The notes under the pieces are model-generated. The model saw nothing but the letters and a program-made list of their open reading frames with translations, searched no databases and was not told the DNA's origin. A program made the position numbers and the translations under genes. This document shows, one piece after another, positions 30,276-40,805 of a stretch of DNA of 64,000 nucleotides (positions are counted from its first letter, which is position 1; each line of letters opens with the position of its first letter). Source of the stretch: an uncultured Bacteroidota bacterium (GTDB lineage: Bacteria > Bacteroidota > Bacteroidia > Bacteroidales > P3); contig CADALO010000002.1 in NCBI GenBank assembly GCA_902788805.1, positions 130,349-194,348 of the forward strand, read 5' to 3'.

Positions 30276-33200
30276 TTACTTGACAACTAACCTGCGGACG
30301 ATGTCGGTGCCCGGGGCCGAAGCACGGACAAAGTAGGTGCCGGCAGCGAGGTCGTGAAGCTCTACCGTGGCGGTGCAGTTGTCGCCACCGCACAATGCCG
30401 TGGTTTTCTTGACGATGCGTCCGCTCATATCAACCAAGATGAGTTCCACTTCGCCGTTTATGCCAACAATATTGATGGTTGTCTTGTCCTTTGCCGGGTT
30501 GGGGAATATCTCCAAAGCGGGGTTAGACGACTCTATTTGCTGATCGATGCCGCTTGTGGTGGTGTGGAATTCTGTGCGTTCGCTCCATACGCTGTAGGCG
30601 GTTTCGCTGCAATTGGCTCGGACGTAAACGGTGTATACTTCGTTGGGAGTCAGATCGGTTAGATTGGCGAAGCAGTAGTTGATGTTGCTGATGGTGGTGC
30701 CGGAGCCGATGTTGAAGTTGCCGATGCCGTATTCGATGGTGTAGGAGGGGCTGTTGCCTGTCCAGGTGACGTAAGCCGAGTTGGCTGTGACATTCGATAC
30801 TGCAACGTTGCCAACGGGTTGGCATACGGTTGTGGTGAATGTGGCGACGTTGCTGTAATCTGATATCGAGCCGTTGTTGGTGCAGCTGTCGGCGACGGCC
30901 ACGCTATAGGTGATATCCTGCGCAAGTCCGGTGATTGTGAAGGGCTTTTCGGTGACGACAAGCACCGTGTCGTGGGCGTTGTTGCTGAGACGCAGATGCC
31001 ATACCGACTGGTCGTTGTGCGATGACCAGCCGATGGTGGCGCGGTCGTAGCTGACGTTGGTGACATAGAGCGAAGTGGGAGCCAGGCAGGGGCGCATAGC
31101 GGTGGTGAAGGAGCTCTCGGCCCATTCGGAGTAGACGCCGCTGAGGCAGAGTTGACGCACGCGGAAGTTGTATTCGGTCATCTCGTCGAGGTTGTTGATG
31201 GTGTAATTGCCTGTCGTTGTGGTGGTATGCACGGTGTCGGGTTCGCCCCATTCGTTTTCGGTCGATTTCTTGATTGCGACCTCATAGGTGCGTGATGCGC
31301 CTTGCCAGCTGATGACGGCATTCTCATAACCGATTGTGCTGGCCGTCAGGTTGATAGGCTCGTGGCAGGAGGCGCCTCCGCAAGAGATGAGCTGCATAAG
31401 GGGACGGGAATTGTAGCGGTCTTTCAAGATGTAAGAGCCGGTAGGGCTTGTCGGGTCGATGTCGCTCATCATACTGCGGTACGAGATGGTTTTCTGTCCG
31501 CTGCATTGTGCAATGCCAAACTTGAGGTCGGTGCTCTCGTAGGTGCCGGAGTTGTCGTCGATGATAACCATCAGGTTAGTAACGCCGTTCCAGACGTATG
31601 GGTCGGCAAAGTTGAAGAAGTTCCATCCCTTGTGGCAGTTCATATTGCCGCTATAGACGAGGGTGGCTTGGTTGGAGTCGAGTGCGATGATGCTGTTGTC
31701 GCTGGCGAACGTGGTCGTTGTGGTGGGTTGCAGCCAGATGTTGACAGAGTTCTTGACGGTCATCGTATCGTTGTCATTGTAATAGAATGCTATTGCCGAT
31801 AGGTCGCCCAAGCCACCGAGCTCGTTTGCGTCGATGATGAATTCGGTCAGCGAGTAGCTGTAGCTTGTGCTGAGAGGCATATACTGGCTTGTTGCGCCCA
31901 TAGGTCCGTTGGAGAACGCTGCGGCATCGTCGCAGTAAGAGGTGTTGAACTGTACCGGGCCTGTCCAGTCGCTATAGGTGGTGTCGCCGCAATAGGAACG
32001 GATATAGAAATCGTAGGCAGCCAGAGTGTCGAGGCCGTTGATGGCGAAGGGGTGGGTGGTGGCTGTAACGGTGCTGCCGCTACCCGGCTCGAAGCCCATA
32101 GGTCCATACTCAATCTCCCAGCTCTGCGCTGTGGCCGCGCTGTTCCAGTCGAGGTAAATCTCGTTGGTCGATACGATTGGAGCCGTTATGTTGCTGACAG
32201 GCATACACGGGGGGAGGTATTCGATCGTGATGTCGTCGATAAAGTTCGGCGAGCCGTTCAAGCCCTCGTTGATGTTGTGGAACGCGATGATGCGGCTCTG
32301 GCCCGTGTAGGAGCCGAAGGTGACGGTGTGCGGTGCATAGACTTCCTCCATATCATAGAAGGTCTCTATCGGGATGAAGTTGTCGCCTTCCATAACGCCG
32401 ACCTGAATGGCATAGTCCTCGTTGTTGACCAAATGGTAGAAGGTGAGTTCGACCTGGTTGAGCGGCACGGGCATAGGCGGCATCGAGACGTATGCAATCT
32501 TGCCCAGGAAGAGAGCGTAGTTGCCACTGTGGGCATTGACGGAGCCGTAGTAAATCTGAGGAGTGCGTGTTCCTTCGGTGCCTGTCACCTGATACATCCA
32601 GCAGGTGGGGAATACATTAGTGAAGGCGGTGGTGGCGCTGGTGACGCTGTTGAAGTTCTCGGAATAGGGAAGGACCACGGGGTCGCAGGTTGTACGACAC
32701 AGGCGGCTGATGGCCAAACTGGTGTCGCCCTCAATGCAGAATGCTCTGATTGTTATGTTGTAATCGGTATTAGGTGTCAATCCGGTTATCATCAGATGAG
32801 TGTCGTAGGCCATCATACTATTGTCGTTGCAGGTGACAATCCATTGTGACTCATCGCCATTGGAAGTCCAAGAGACATAAAGGCTGTCGTTGAACGGGAC
32901 GATAGAGATGTCGGAAGGGATTTGACAGGATGTGCGTCGCACAACAACGTTGTCGATGGCTGCGGGGCTCTGATGACCGATAGCAATGTAGAAGTCTGTC
33001 CAGGCGAAAAGCAGGCGGTAGATACCGGGGGTGGCGATGTGTACTTCTCTCTCGACGGTTGTCCAGCCATTGGTGTCGCCATAGAGCTGGCTTCCACCAT
33101 CAAGACTGATCCAGTCGACGGGAAGCGTGTTGGGGCTGAAACCTGCGGGGATGCTGCTGCCGCCCTGAGGCACAAAGGAGAGGGGCGCAAGGGCGACGCG

Positions 33201-36200
33201 CAGATAATCATAGCTTGACTGGCCGTTGCTGCGCCAATCGAAGCGGTAGTTGTAGTTGCCGGTGTCAGTGAAAGTAAGGTTGACGTATGCGTAGCTGATG
33301 CCTGTGACATCGGTATTGTAGCTATTGGTTGTGCCGCCATCCTGTGAGATGTACAATGAGTTGAGGTCGCCATTGCCAAGAGCGGAGCCGATAACCCAAG
33401 CGTTGACGTGCTGGCCGTTGCTGAGGTTCCATTTGGCGTTGTCCTCATAGTTGGAGAAGTTGCTGTAGAATGGGATTGCATAGTAGGGATCGGCGGTGGA
33501 GAAGGTGGCCATAGTGAAGGCAGCGTCGTCGCCGCAGATGGGACGCACATAAATGTCGTAAGATGTGGAGTTGGCCAAGCCATTGATGGCGACCGAGGTG
33601 GTGGAGCAGTTGATATAAGTTCCGTTGCCAAGCTCAAAGCCGTGAGGGCCATATAACACTTCCCAAGATATAGCATTGGAATGGTCGATCCAAGAGATGG
33701 CAAGCGAGTTGGTGTCTATTGCTGTTGCCACGATGTCGGTAACAGGCGGGCAGAGAGGGGCATAGCGAATTTCGATGTCGTCGATGGCTGCTTCCCATAG
33801 TGCCCCGGGGCGTTCGGCCTTAAGAGCTATATGGGTGCCGCCGCCGTTGTATCTGTCGAAGAACACGGTGTATTTATGCCAAGAGGTGAAGCCTTCGACG
33901 ATAACGGTGTCGACGGCCGAGAACGAGTTTCCGACGGTGTCGTTGTTGTCCATCACGCCAACGATAAAGGTGGGACGCTGAAGGCTACTGTAGGAGTGTG
34001 CCCAGAAAGTGAGTTCAAGCTGGTTGATAGGAAGGACTGCGGTGTCGATTTCGGGGGTGACAATGTATTGGTAGTCGCCGTACAAGCTGTTGGGGCTTGC
34101 CGACCAGGCCAAACCGCGGAAACCGGTATGGACATCTCTATTCTGGACATCGTTGGAGACGTAGGGAATTGCGTAGTAGTCGCAAGAATACGTGATGCGG
34201 CTCCAGCATTTGGCGAAACCGGCATAGAACTGGTTGCCCGCGGTATTCTGCTCAAAGCCCTCCCTCCAAGGCGAATGCTTGATTGTGCCACAGGGAGTGC
34301 GGAAGTCGGTCGTAACGGCGGTGCTGGTGTCGGTGCTAAGCAGGATGTTGTCGCTCCATTCGCCGCAAACACCGCGTACAACAGCGGTGTATACCATAGA
34401 AGCGTTGAGGCCTCCAACAAGGAGGTGGGATGTGTTCAGGTTGCCGTATTCGGCAATGGTGTCGTCGCCACTCAAGATGGTCAGGATGATGCCTACATTG
34501 TTGGCGCTGTTGTCCCAGTAGAGATAAACGCTGTCGGGAGTACTCAAGGACTGATTGACGGAGACATAGGCAGGATGCGGGCAGCGAGGTATGTAATCAA
34601 TGGTTATGTCGTCGATATAAGGACGGCTGTAAATGCTGTCGGGCGACAGGAAAGCAATATGACCGTGGCGCAAAGCGTTGAACTGTTCGGTGCTGAGGTT
34701 GCTGTCGGTGGTCAGGACGTCAAAGGGAAGTTCGATTTGTTCCCACATACCAATATGTGTTGTGATGATGGTATCTATGGGGTAGAAAGTCGTTATGTCG
34801 TTAGCATCGGTCATAACTCCCACCACAAGAGGATGGTTGCCTGTGACGGCGTTGCTTGTATTAGCCTCACGATAAATCTGGAAAGTGGCTTGCAGCGAGT
34901 CGATGGCTGCATTCATCTCAGGCATAGCGACATAGCTGTAGCTCTCGGCGTTGGAGAAGAGGTAGAGCACCGACTGGTGACCAGCAACGCTCCAAGGATA
35001 GATATAGGGTATGTTGTCGCCCAGTGAGCTGTACTTGTACCAGCACGAGGGGACAATGGGAGAAGCGCCAACTGGCCAGGAAGCGAAGTCTTCGGAGTAG
35101 GGAAGCGGTTGTGCAAGACATTTGGTGGTGACGGTGAAGTCGCTGTAGGCGCTGTCTTCGCAGTCGCCAATTACTCTGAAGGTATATGTCGTCGAAGGTT
35201 CGAGATCGGTTATTGTATATCTGTGCTGTGTGGTTGCGCCTTGATAGGTGAAATTCTCTTCGCCCATAGCCTTGTGGTAGATGCTCCACGATGTCTCGTA
35301 TCCGCCAGGGATGAGGGTGAAGCTTGCAGAATCAGAGCCAATGCTGCCAATGAATATCATAGGAGGATAGCACTCGCTTTCAGTTCCGCATTCGGCAGTA
35401 TGAAGAACGATATTGTTGCGGTAAGGATATTCCTGATGCTGCATAAGCGGGTAGTTGTCGAACGTCTCATCGTCGCTGAAGAACGAGATAGCCTTGCCGG
35501 TAGCTGAATGGCAGGCGAAGCGATAGCTTTGGTTATGAGCCGCTCCCGAATTGTCGACTACGGCAATGACAAGGTTGCTGCGGCCGTCGTAGTTAAAGAA
35601 ACCGTGGTTGAAAGCAAAGGTGTTCCATCCATAGGAGCAGTTCAGCGGGCCGCTGTAAACGAGTGTCATATTGGAGGGATTGATAAAGTCAGTGCTGCTC
35701 AGAGAGTTGAGCGAGGTTACACCCATATATATCATACAGCTGTCTTTGGCCGTCATCGGGAGGGAGTCGGAAGCATAGAAGAACTCTATGGCGTTAAACG
35801 TGCCGGCGGTGTCAATCTCTACAGAGGTGAAGAGTTGCTCGCTGAAAGAGTAGTTGTGCCAGTTGTGGACGGGGAACTCGAAATGGTCGGAATTGCTGAA
35901 GCCGCTTATGGTGTCGGTTGCCATTGACGAGGAGTCGATGGTGTTGCAGTTTGTCATTGCTGTGGTAAAGAACGAGTTGACCCACAGCGAAGTCTCGTTG
36001 TTCTCGCAGATGGCACGGACGCGAACCTCATAGGTGATGTTGTGACTGAGGTTGGTGATGAGGTACTCGGTGTTGTTTGAGGTGTAGGAAGTCCAGGTGT
36101 CTGACATTGTGTCGCGTACCTGAATCTCGGCGCCTTGATAGTCGCCAATACGACCGGTTGTCCATTGCAGAAGGGCTGCTCCGGCGGTGACAACAGGTAT

Positions 36201-38363
36201 TTCGAGGCTGCGTACACGGCTGCAAAGAGGTGTTGTCTCAACGGTGACATCGTCGATGCAAACACGGCTGGCAGCTCCTGAGTCGCAGAGCAGGGCGATG
36301 TTGCGACCGGTGCCGTTATAGTTGGTTAGAGGAACTTCAAAGAACTCCATTGTCGTACCACTACAGGTTATGGTGTCCACAGCTGAGAATGTGCTGATGT
36401 CTGTGGGGTCGTTCATCACACCTACAACAACTTTGGCTGTGCTTTCGCGGTTTGTTGAGCGCATCCAAAGCGATACCATAAGTGATGACGGATTGTCCTG
36501 GAAGAGAGGCAGAATGACGTAAGAGTATTCGGTTGCTGACGAATTCATACTGTAAAAACTGCTACCACTATGTGCCGTGCCGTACGATGTGCTGGGAATA
36601 TAGAGCGACGAGCTTGCATAGCCTTTCCAGCAGAGCCCCAAACCTTCCTCATCCTCGAAGCCGTAGCTATAAGGCAATTCGGCGTGTGGAATTGAGGAAC
36701 AGAGCGTGCGGATTGTGCCGAAGATGGTTTCGCTGGTGTCGCTTTCACCGCATACGGTACGTATAGCGTATTGATACTCTGTGTTTCCAGCAAGGCCGTT
36801 GAAGATTATCGACGTGTTGGAAGTGACAGAATCTATCTCCGTACTATTGTCTGCATCGGTAAGCGTTACTTGCCAAGTAGTTGAGTTGAAAAGAGGACTC
36901 CAACTCACAGTTATTGAACTGGAGTCGGCTGTGGCGTTGGCGTCTGCGACCGGGAAGCAGGATGGAAGATAGTCGACCACTATGTTATCTATATAGTGTG
37001 TGGCATAGTGGACATCCGGATCATCGGAGCTGTTGAAAAATACGATGTTGCGCCCCGTTCCCTGATAGCCGATAAAATAAACATTCTTTGTAAAGGTGCC
37101 GCCCTGAGGGTCGGAGATAGTGTCTATTGGGGTGAAAATGCCGTTATCCATTACACCTATAACAAGCGGTGTCGGCTCTGATGCAGAGTGGCTGTAGGGA
37201 GTGCTGTGAGTAAAGGAAAGCTGCAGAGTGTCAATGCGGCTATTGACTTTAGGCAGAATAAGATAGCCGAATCCTCCCATCTGAAGCCTGTTGTTCTCGA
37301 TGTGTGGCGCATATTGCGATGTGGCGTATGCTGAGTCGCCGGTGAGGGTGTAGCTCCATCCGGCGGGGAAATCTAATGTCGAGTTGTTGAAATTCTCATA
37401 GTAAGGAATTGTCGCTCCTGTTGTGGCAGAGATTGATGTGGCAAAGCTGGTGTCGCCGTCGCCGCATACAGCGCGGACAATGAAAGTGTAGGTTGTGTTG
37501 GGTTGAAGTCCTGTTACTGTCATAGTTGGTGCGGAGGTTGCTGTCTCGTTCCAGGCGACGGTGGTGTCATCTACGCTGACAAGCCATTGAGTCTCGTTGC
37601 CGCCGGCTTGCCAGTTCAAGGTGATTGAAAAGATGTCTTGTATTGCGCTCAGTGCAGTAGGTGCCAAGCAAGTAACCTGTCGGATGGCGATATTGTCGAC
37701 AGCGGCAGGAGGATTGGATCCTTCGGCATAGTCGTTTGACCAGATGAAGAGAAGCTTGTAGTATGTCACACCGCTTGTCGGGTCTTGTGGAGCACCGATT
37801 TCCACAACTTTCTCGTTTCTCTGCCAACCCGTGGCGTTATAGAGTCCTGTGTGTCTTCCGTTGTCGCTCAGGCTTATCCACCCTTCGGGCAACGACCAGG
37901 CGCTGACACCCTGAGGCAACTGCACACTTCCAAACAAAGACGTTGTGTCGTTGGCAGGCACCAGCGCTGCTATCAGCATATCGCAGTCCTGCTCTCCAAC
38001 GCCGTTCCAGTCGAAAGAAACAACGTATGTACCTTGGGCAAGAGCAAAGTCGCGGTATGCGATAACCCTCGAGGCAATGCTGTTGTCGTAGTTGTAGGTG
38101 TATCCTTCCATATCCGATATATAGAGGGACTTCCCACAAGACGTGGAGGAACTCTGTTCCGTGCAATGCGCAACGGCGGTGTCGATATACCATTTGTTGG
38201 CAACTGTTGAGTCGCCGTTGAGCAGGACCCAAGCCCCGTTCTCGGTATGGTCTTCGAATCCGCATTGATAAGGCACAGTGGCGTGCCAGTCTTGGGCGTG
38301 GCCTATCGTAGGCAATGCAAACAATAACGCCGCAAACAAAAAAATTGATAAGATCTTTTTCAT
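30276..38363 (-). CDS. Giant (2,695-residue) T9SS-exported adhesin-like protein with alternating FN3 and jelly-roll repeats
   Basis: A signal peptide (IFLFAALLFALPTIGHAQ) is followed by an alternation of two modules almost to the end. One is an FN3-type domain of ~85 residues with the recurring end LxPNTxYTFxVRAxCG. The other is a ~150-residue beta-sandwich that begins PYxxxFxx and ends IDDIxVxYxP, resembling 'choice-of-anchor J'/MAM-like cleaved-adhesin domains; at least eight FN3 modules can be counted. The last ~75 residues (NPALEIFPNPAKDKTTINI, then LVDMSGRIV and the GTYFVRASAPG region ending VKK-type) are a T9SS type A sorting domain. It should therefore be exported by type IX secretion and held at the surface. 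Likely roles are adhesion or polymer binding; no catalytic domain was recognised. Long + strand open frames inside it are codon-bias shadows. Confidence 0.88.
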   Translation of the reverse strand: MKKILSIFLFAALLFALPTIGHAQDWHATVPYQCGFEDHTENGAWVLLNGDSTVANKWYIDTAVAHCTEQSSSTSCGKSLYISDMEGYTYNYDNSIASRVIAYRDFALAQGTYVVSFDWNGVGEQDCDMLIAALVPANDTTSLFGSVQLPQGVSAWSLPEGWISLSDNGRHTGLYNATGWQRNEKVVEIGAPQDPTSGVTYYKLLFIWSNDYAEGSNPPAAVDNIAIRQVTCLAPTALSAIQDIFSITLNWQAGGNETQWLVSVDDTTVAWNETATSAPTMTVTGLQPNTTYTFIVRAVCGDGDTSFATSISATTGATIPYYENFNNSTLDFPAGWSYTLTGDSAYATSQYAPHIENNRLQMGGFGYLILPKVNSRIDTLQLSFTHSTPYSHSASEPTPLVIGVMDNGIFTPIDTISDPQGGTFTKNVYFIGYQGTGRNIVFFNSSDDPDVHYATHYIDNIVVDYLPSCFPVADANATADSSSITVSWSPLFNSTTWQVTLTDADNSTEIDSVTSNTSIIFNGLAGNTEYQYAIRTVCGESDTSETIFGTIRTLCSSIPHAELPYSYGFEDEEGLGLCWKGYASSSLYIPSTSYGTAHSGSSFYSMNSSATEYSYVILPLFQDNPSSLMVSLWMRSTNRESTAKVVVGVMNDPTDISTFSAVDTITCSGTTMEFFEVPLTNYNGTGRNIALLCDSGAASRVCIDDVTVETTPLCSRVRSLEIPVVTAGAALLQWTTGRIGDYQGAEIQVRDTMSDTWTSYTSNNTEYLITNLSHNITYEVRVRAICENNETSLWVNSFFTTAMTNCNTIDSSSMATDTISGFSNSDHFEFPVHNWHNYSFSEQLFTSVEIDTAGTFNAIEFFYASDSLPMTAKDSCMIYMGVTSLNSLSSTDFINPSNMTLVYSGPLNCSYGWNTFAFNHGFFNYDGRSNLVIAVVDNSGAAHNQSYRFACHSATGKAISFFSDDETFDNYPLMQHQEYPYRNNIVLHTAECGTESECYPPMIFIGSIGSDSASFTLIPGGYETSWSIYHKAMGEENFTYQGATTQHRYTITDLEPSTTYTFRVIGDCEDSAYSDFTVTTKCLAQPLPYSEDFASWPVGASPIVPSCWYKYSSLGDNIPYIYPWSVAGHQSVLYLFSNAESYSYVAMPEMNAAIDSLQATFQIYREANTSNAVTGNHPLVVGVMTDANDITTFYPIDTIITTHIGMWEQIELPFDVLTTDSNLSTEQFNALRHGHIAFLSPDSIYSRPYIDDITIDYIPRCPHPAYVSVNQSLSTPDSVYLYWDNSANNVGIILTILSGDDTIAEYGNLNTSHLLVGGLNASMVYTAVVRGVCGEWSDNILLSTDTSTAVTTDFRTPCGTIKHSPWREGFEQNTAGNQFYAGFAKCWSRITYSCDYYAIPYVSNDVQNRDVHTGFRGLAWSASPNSLYGDYQYIVTPEIDTAVLPINQLELTFWAHSYSSLQRPTFIVGVMDNNDTVGNSFSAVDTVIVEGFTSWHKYTVFFDRYNGGGTHIALKAERPGALWEAAIDDIEIRYAPLCPPVTDIVATAIDTNSLAISWIDHSNAISWEVLYGPHGFELGNGTYINCSTTSVAINGLANSTSYDIYVRPICGDDAAFTMATFSTADPYYAIPFYSNFSNYEDNAKWNLSNGQHVNAWVIGSALGNGDLNSLYISQDGGTTNSYNTDVTGISYAYVNLTFTDTGNYNYRFDWRSNGQSSYDYLRVALAPLSFVPQGGSSIPAGFSPNTLPVDWISLDGGSQLYGDTNGWTTVEREVHIATPGIYRLLFAWTDFYIAIGHQSPAAIDNVVVRRTSCQIPSDISIVPFNDSLYVSWTSNGDESQWIVTCNDNSMMAYDTHLMITGLTPNTDYNITIRAFCIEGDTSLAISRLCRTTCDPVVLPYSENFNSVTSATTAFTNVFPTCWMYQVTGTEGTRTPQIYYGSVNAHSGNYALFLGKIAYVSMPPMPVPLNQVELTFYHLVNNEDYAIQVGVMEGDNFIPIETFYDMEEVYAPHTVTFGSYTGQSRIIAFHNINEGLNGSPNFIDDITIEYLPPCMPVSNITAPIVSTNEIYLDWNSAATAQSWEIEYGPMGFEPGSGSTVTATTHPFAINGLDTLAAYDFYIRSYCGDTTYSDWTGPVQFNTSYCDDAAAFSNGPMGATSQYMPLSTSYSYSLTEFIIDANELGGLGDLSAIAFYYNDNDTMTVKNSVNIWLQPTTTTTFASDNSIIALDSNQATLVYSGNMNCHKGWNFFNFADPYVWNGVTNLMVIIDDNSGTYESTDLKFGIAQCSGQKTISYRSMMSDIDPTSPTGSYILKDRYNSRPLMQLISCGGASCHEPINLTASTIGYENAVISWQGASRTYEVAIKKSTENEWGEPDTVHTTTTTGNYTINNLDEMTEYNFRVRQLCLSGVYSEWAESSFTTAMRPCLAPTSLYVTNVSYDRATIGWSSHNDQSVWHLRLSNNAHDTVLVVTEKPFTITGLAQDITYSVAVADSCTNNGSISDYSNVATFTTTVCQPVGNVAVSNVTANSAYVTWTGNSPSYTIEYGIGNFNIGSGTTISNINYCFANLTDLTPNEVYTVYVRANCSETAYSVWSERTEFHTTTSGIDQQIESSNPALEIFPNPAKDKTTINIVGINGEVELILVDMSGRIVKKTTALCGGDNCTATVELHDLAAGTYFVRASAPGTDIVRRLVVK

Positions 38364-38507
38364 TATAATGCTAAATTATTATACAACAATATGTCATATA
38401 ATAATAACGTTGCGATGGATAAAAAAACTACAGCAACGTGTTTTTTACACTGCAAGATTATGTAATAGTATGAGAAAGAATAAATTTTGCGGAGGTGTGA
38501 GGTCTTT

Positions 38508-40799
38508 CTATACTCTTTGCACTTGCTCCACGCCTTCGATTGCCCGGATGCTTTCAATCAGTTGGTCGAGGCCTCCAAGGTTGTGGACGTAGAGCATTAT
38601 AAGTAGGTTGTGGACGTAGAGCATTATAAGTCCGTGGACAACACCCTCTGATGTCTCGAGCGTAATGGCGCGCATATTCAGGTCCATATCTTCGCTGATG
38701 ATACGTGTCAGCTGCTGCAGTAGTCCTTTGCGGTCGATGGCTGTGATAGTGATGCCGGTAAGGAAGGCAATCTTCTCGCCGGGGCGCCATCTTACGCGTA
38801 CTATGCGGTCCTCGTGGGTCGACATCTCGTGGATGGCCGTCGGGCAGTTGGTGCGATGCACAATGATGCGGTTGTCTTCCACGATGCCTACCACACGGTC
38901 GCCCTGCACAGGCTTGCAGCAAGAGGCGGGCTGTGTCTCAAGGTTGTCGTATTGGGCGTCGGCAAGGAATGGCGATGTGGTAAAGGATTTCTTGCCAGCG
39001 TTCAATGGGGTGTTCTGCTCCTTGCCGTCAAAGAGCTGCTGATAAGGCTGAAGGAATAGCAGTTGGGGCTTGGAGCGCGACAAGTGAAAACACTGCCTCA
39101 AACCCTCCTCCGTGATGTCTCCTTGGGCGATGCGGTAATAGAGGTCTATATCACTGTCACAGTTGAAGAAGAGTCTCAGTCGGGCTGTGCGTTCAGGCGT
39201 TATGGTAAGCTTCGACTTCTCAAGGAATGCACGCAGTTTCTGTTCGCCTTCGTCAAAGTACTGCTTCTTCTCGTTGCGCAAATAGTCTTTTATGTGGTCT
39301 TTGGCGCGTTGAGTTTGAACCTCTTTGAGCCAATCCTCTGTCGGGTTGGTCTTCTGCGATGTCAGCACCTGCACCTGTTCGCCGCTGTGAAGTCTATAGC
39401 CCGTAGGCACAACGCGGGCGTTGACCTTGGCACCTATGCAGTGTTCGCCAAGTTCGGAGTGTATGGCATAGGCAAAGTCGAGTACCGTGCTGCGTGCCGG
39501 CAGCTTTATGGTCTTGCCTTTCGGTGTGAAGATATATATTTCCTTGGTATATAGTGTCTCCTTGAATTCCTCCACTAGGTCGAGGGCGTTCTTGTTGGGG
39601 TCTTCGAGCGATGTGCGTATCTGCTGCAGCCATTCTTCCACGGGGCTTTGCTTTATCTGCTCGTCGGGGTGGGCCTCCTTGTAGAGGAAGTGCGCCGCCA
39701 TACCCTTTTCGGCGATGCGGTCCATTCGTGTGGTGCGTATCTGAACTTCCACCCAGCGACCTATGGGGCTCATCACCGTGGTGTGGAGCGACTCGTAGCC
39801 GTTGTTCTTGGGGGTTGTAATCCAGTCGCGGAAGCGTGCCGGCTGCGGTCGGAACAGGCCTGTTATCAGGGCATATACCTTGAAGCACTCCTCCTTCTCG
39901 ATCTGGCGCCTCTCCTCGGGAGCAAGGTCTTCGATGTCGGGTATGTCAAGGATTATGCGCATTGCGTAGAGGTCGAAGATCTCGTCAAACTGGACACCCT
40001 TGTTCTGCATCTTCTTCCAGCAGGAGTATACCGATTTGATGCGGGTCTTGATGGTGTAGTGCAGGTTGTTGTTGTCAAGCAGTTTGCGTATCGGTGCCGT
40101 GAAGCACTCTTTGAGTTTCAGCTCCGTTCCTGCCGACTGGCTTATCTGGTTGGCAATCTCGGCATACTTGTCGGGATTGGTGTATTGCATCACCAGGTCG
40201 TCCAGCTCGGTCTTGATGTTATATAGTCCCAACCTGTGTGCGAGTGGGATATATAGGTATTGAGTCTCAGAGGATATTGCCAGTTTCTTGGTGTCCTTCA
40301 TCGAACCGAGGGTGCGCATATTGTGGAGGCGGTCGCACAGTTTCAGGAAGATGACGTAGGCATCGTCGCACATTGCGAGCAGTATCTTGCGGTAGTTTTC
40401 CGCCTGCGACGAGAAGTCGGCGTTTTGCTCGGCAATCATTGTCGCCTTGTCGATCTTGGTCACGCCGTCGACAATACGTGCCACGCGTTCGCCGAAGATG
40501 GCCCGCAGCGTGTCAAGTGTTATGTCGGTGTCCTCCACAACGTCGTGCAGCAAGGCGCAAATCACGGCAATAGGTCCCAGCCCCACCTCGCTGACGGCAA
40601 TCTGAGCCACCGCAAGAGGGTGGAAGATGTATAGCTCCCCGCTTTTGCGGCGTGTGTCGGCGTGGGCGTTGCGGGCTATGGTGAAAGCACGGAATATATT
40701 GCTCTCATCGTCTGCCGACAATTGTCTGTTGGTGCGGCAGGCCTCTATCAGTTCCTCATATTTCCTTTGAACCGCAAGGTCCTCTGAAGGCTCTTCCAT
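38508..40799 (-). CDS. rel: Bifunctional (p)ppGpp synthetase/hydrolase (RelA/SpoT homologue)
   Basis: This 763-residue protein makes and degrades the stringent-response alarmone. The HD hydrolase domain is intact (FHPLAVAQI, LLHDVVEDTD near 86-95). The synthetase domain has RLHNMRT-type, FRDWITTPKNNGYESLHTTV (about 330-350) and WVEVQIRTTRMD. TGS (YIFTPKGKTIKLP) and C-terminal ACT domains follow, so both activities are expected. The odd point is in the ACT domain: the peptide LIMLYVHNL occurs twice in a row because of a 27-bp in-frame tandem duplication (38579-38632). This lengthens a core strand region and might affect regulation. recA follows upstream on the same strand with a 6-nt gap. Confidence 0.95.
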   Translation of the reverse strand: MEEPSEDLAVQRKYEELIEACRTNRQLSADDESNIFRAFTIARNAHADTRRKSGELYIFHPLAVAQIAVSEVGLGPIAVICALLHDVVEDTDITLDTLRAIFGERVARIVDGVTKIDKATMIAEQNADFSSQAENYRKILLAMCDDAYVIFLKLCDRLHNMRTLGSMKDTKKLAISSETQYLYIPLAHRLGLYNIKTELDDLVMQYTNPDKYAEIANQISQSAGTELKLKECFTAPIRKLLDNNNLHYTIKTRIKSVYSCWKKMQNKGVQFDEIFDLYAMRIILDIPDIEDLAPEERRQIEKEECFKVYALITGLFRPQPARFRDWITTPKNNGYESLHTTVMSPIGRWVEVQIRTTRMDRIAEKGMAAHFLYKEAHPDEQIKQSPVEEWLQQIRTSLEDPNKNALDLVEEFKETLYTKEIYIFTPKGKTIKLPARSTVLDFAYAIHSELGEHCIGAKVNARVVPTGYRLHSGEQVQVLTSQKTNPTEDWLKEVQTQRAKDHIKDYLRNEKKQYFDEGEQKLRAFLEKSKLTITPERTARLRLFFNCDSDIDLYYRIAQGDITEEGLRQCFHLSRSKPQLLFLQPYQQLFDGKEQNTPLNAGKKSFTTSPFLADAQYDNLETQPASCCKPVQGDRVVGIVEDNRIIVHRTNCPTAIHEMSTHEDRIVRVRWRPGEKIAFLTGITITAIDRKGLLQQLTRIISEDMDLNMRAITLETSEGVVHGLIMLYVHNLLIMLYVHNLGGLDQLIESIRAIEGVEQVQRV
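38579..38632. repeat. 27-bp in-frame tandem duplication inside rel
   Basis: Units 38579-38605 and 38606-38632 are identical except for the last base. Each begins GGTTGTGGACGTAGAGC on the + strand. Confidence 0.93.
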
Positions 40800-40805
40800 A
40801 GGCTA

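Noticed and set aside
30354..35927. Several long open frames on the + strand (for example 32052-32849, 33831-35027, 35508-35927)
   Set aside because: They lie fully inside the minus-strand giant T9SS gene; composition is a codon-bias shadow with no domain, start context or promoter.
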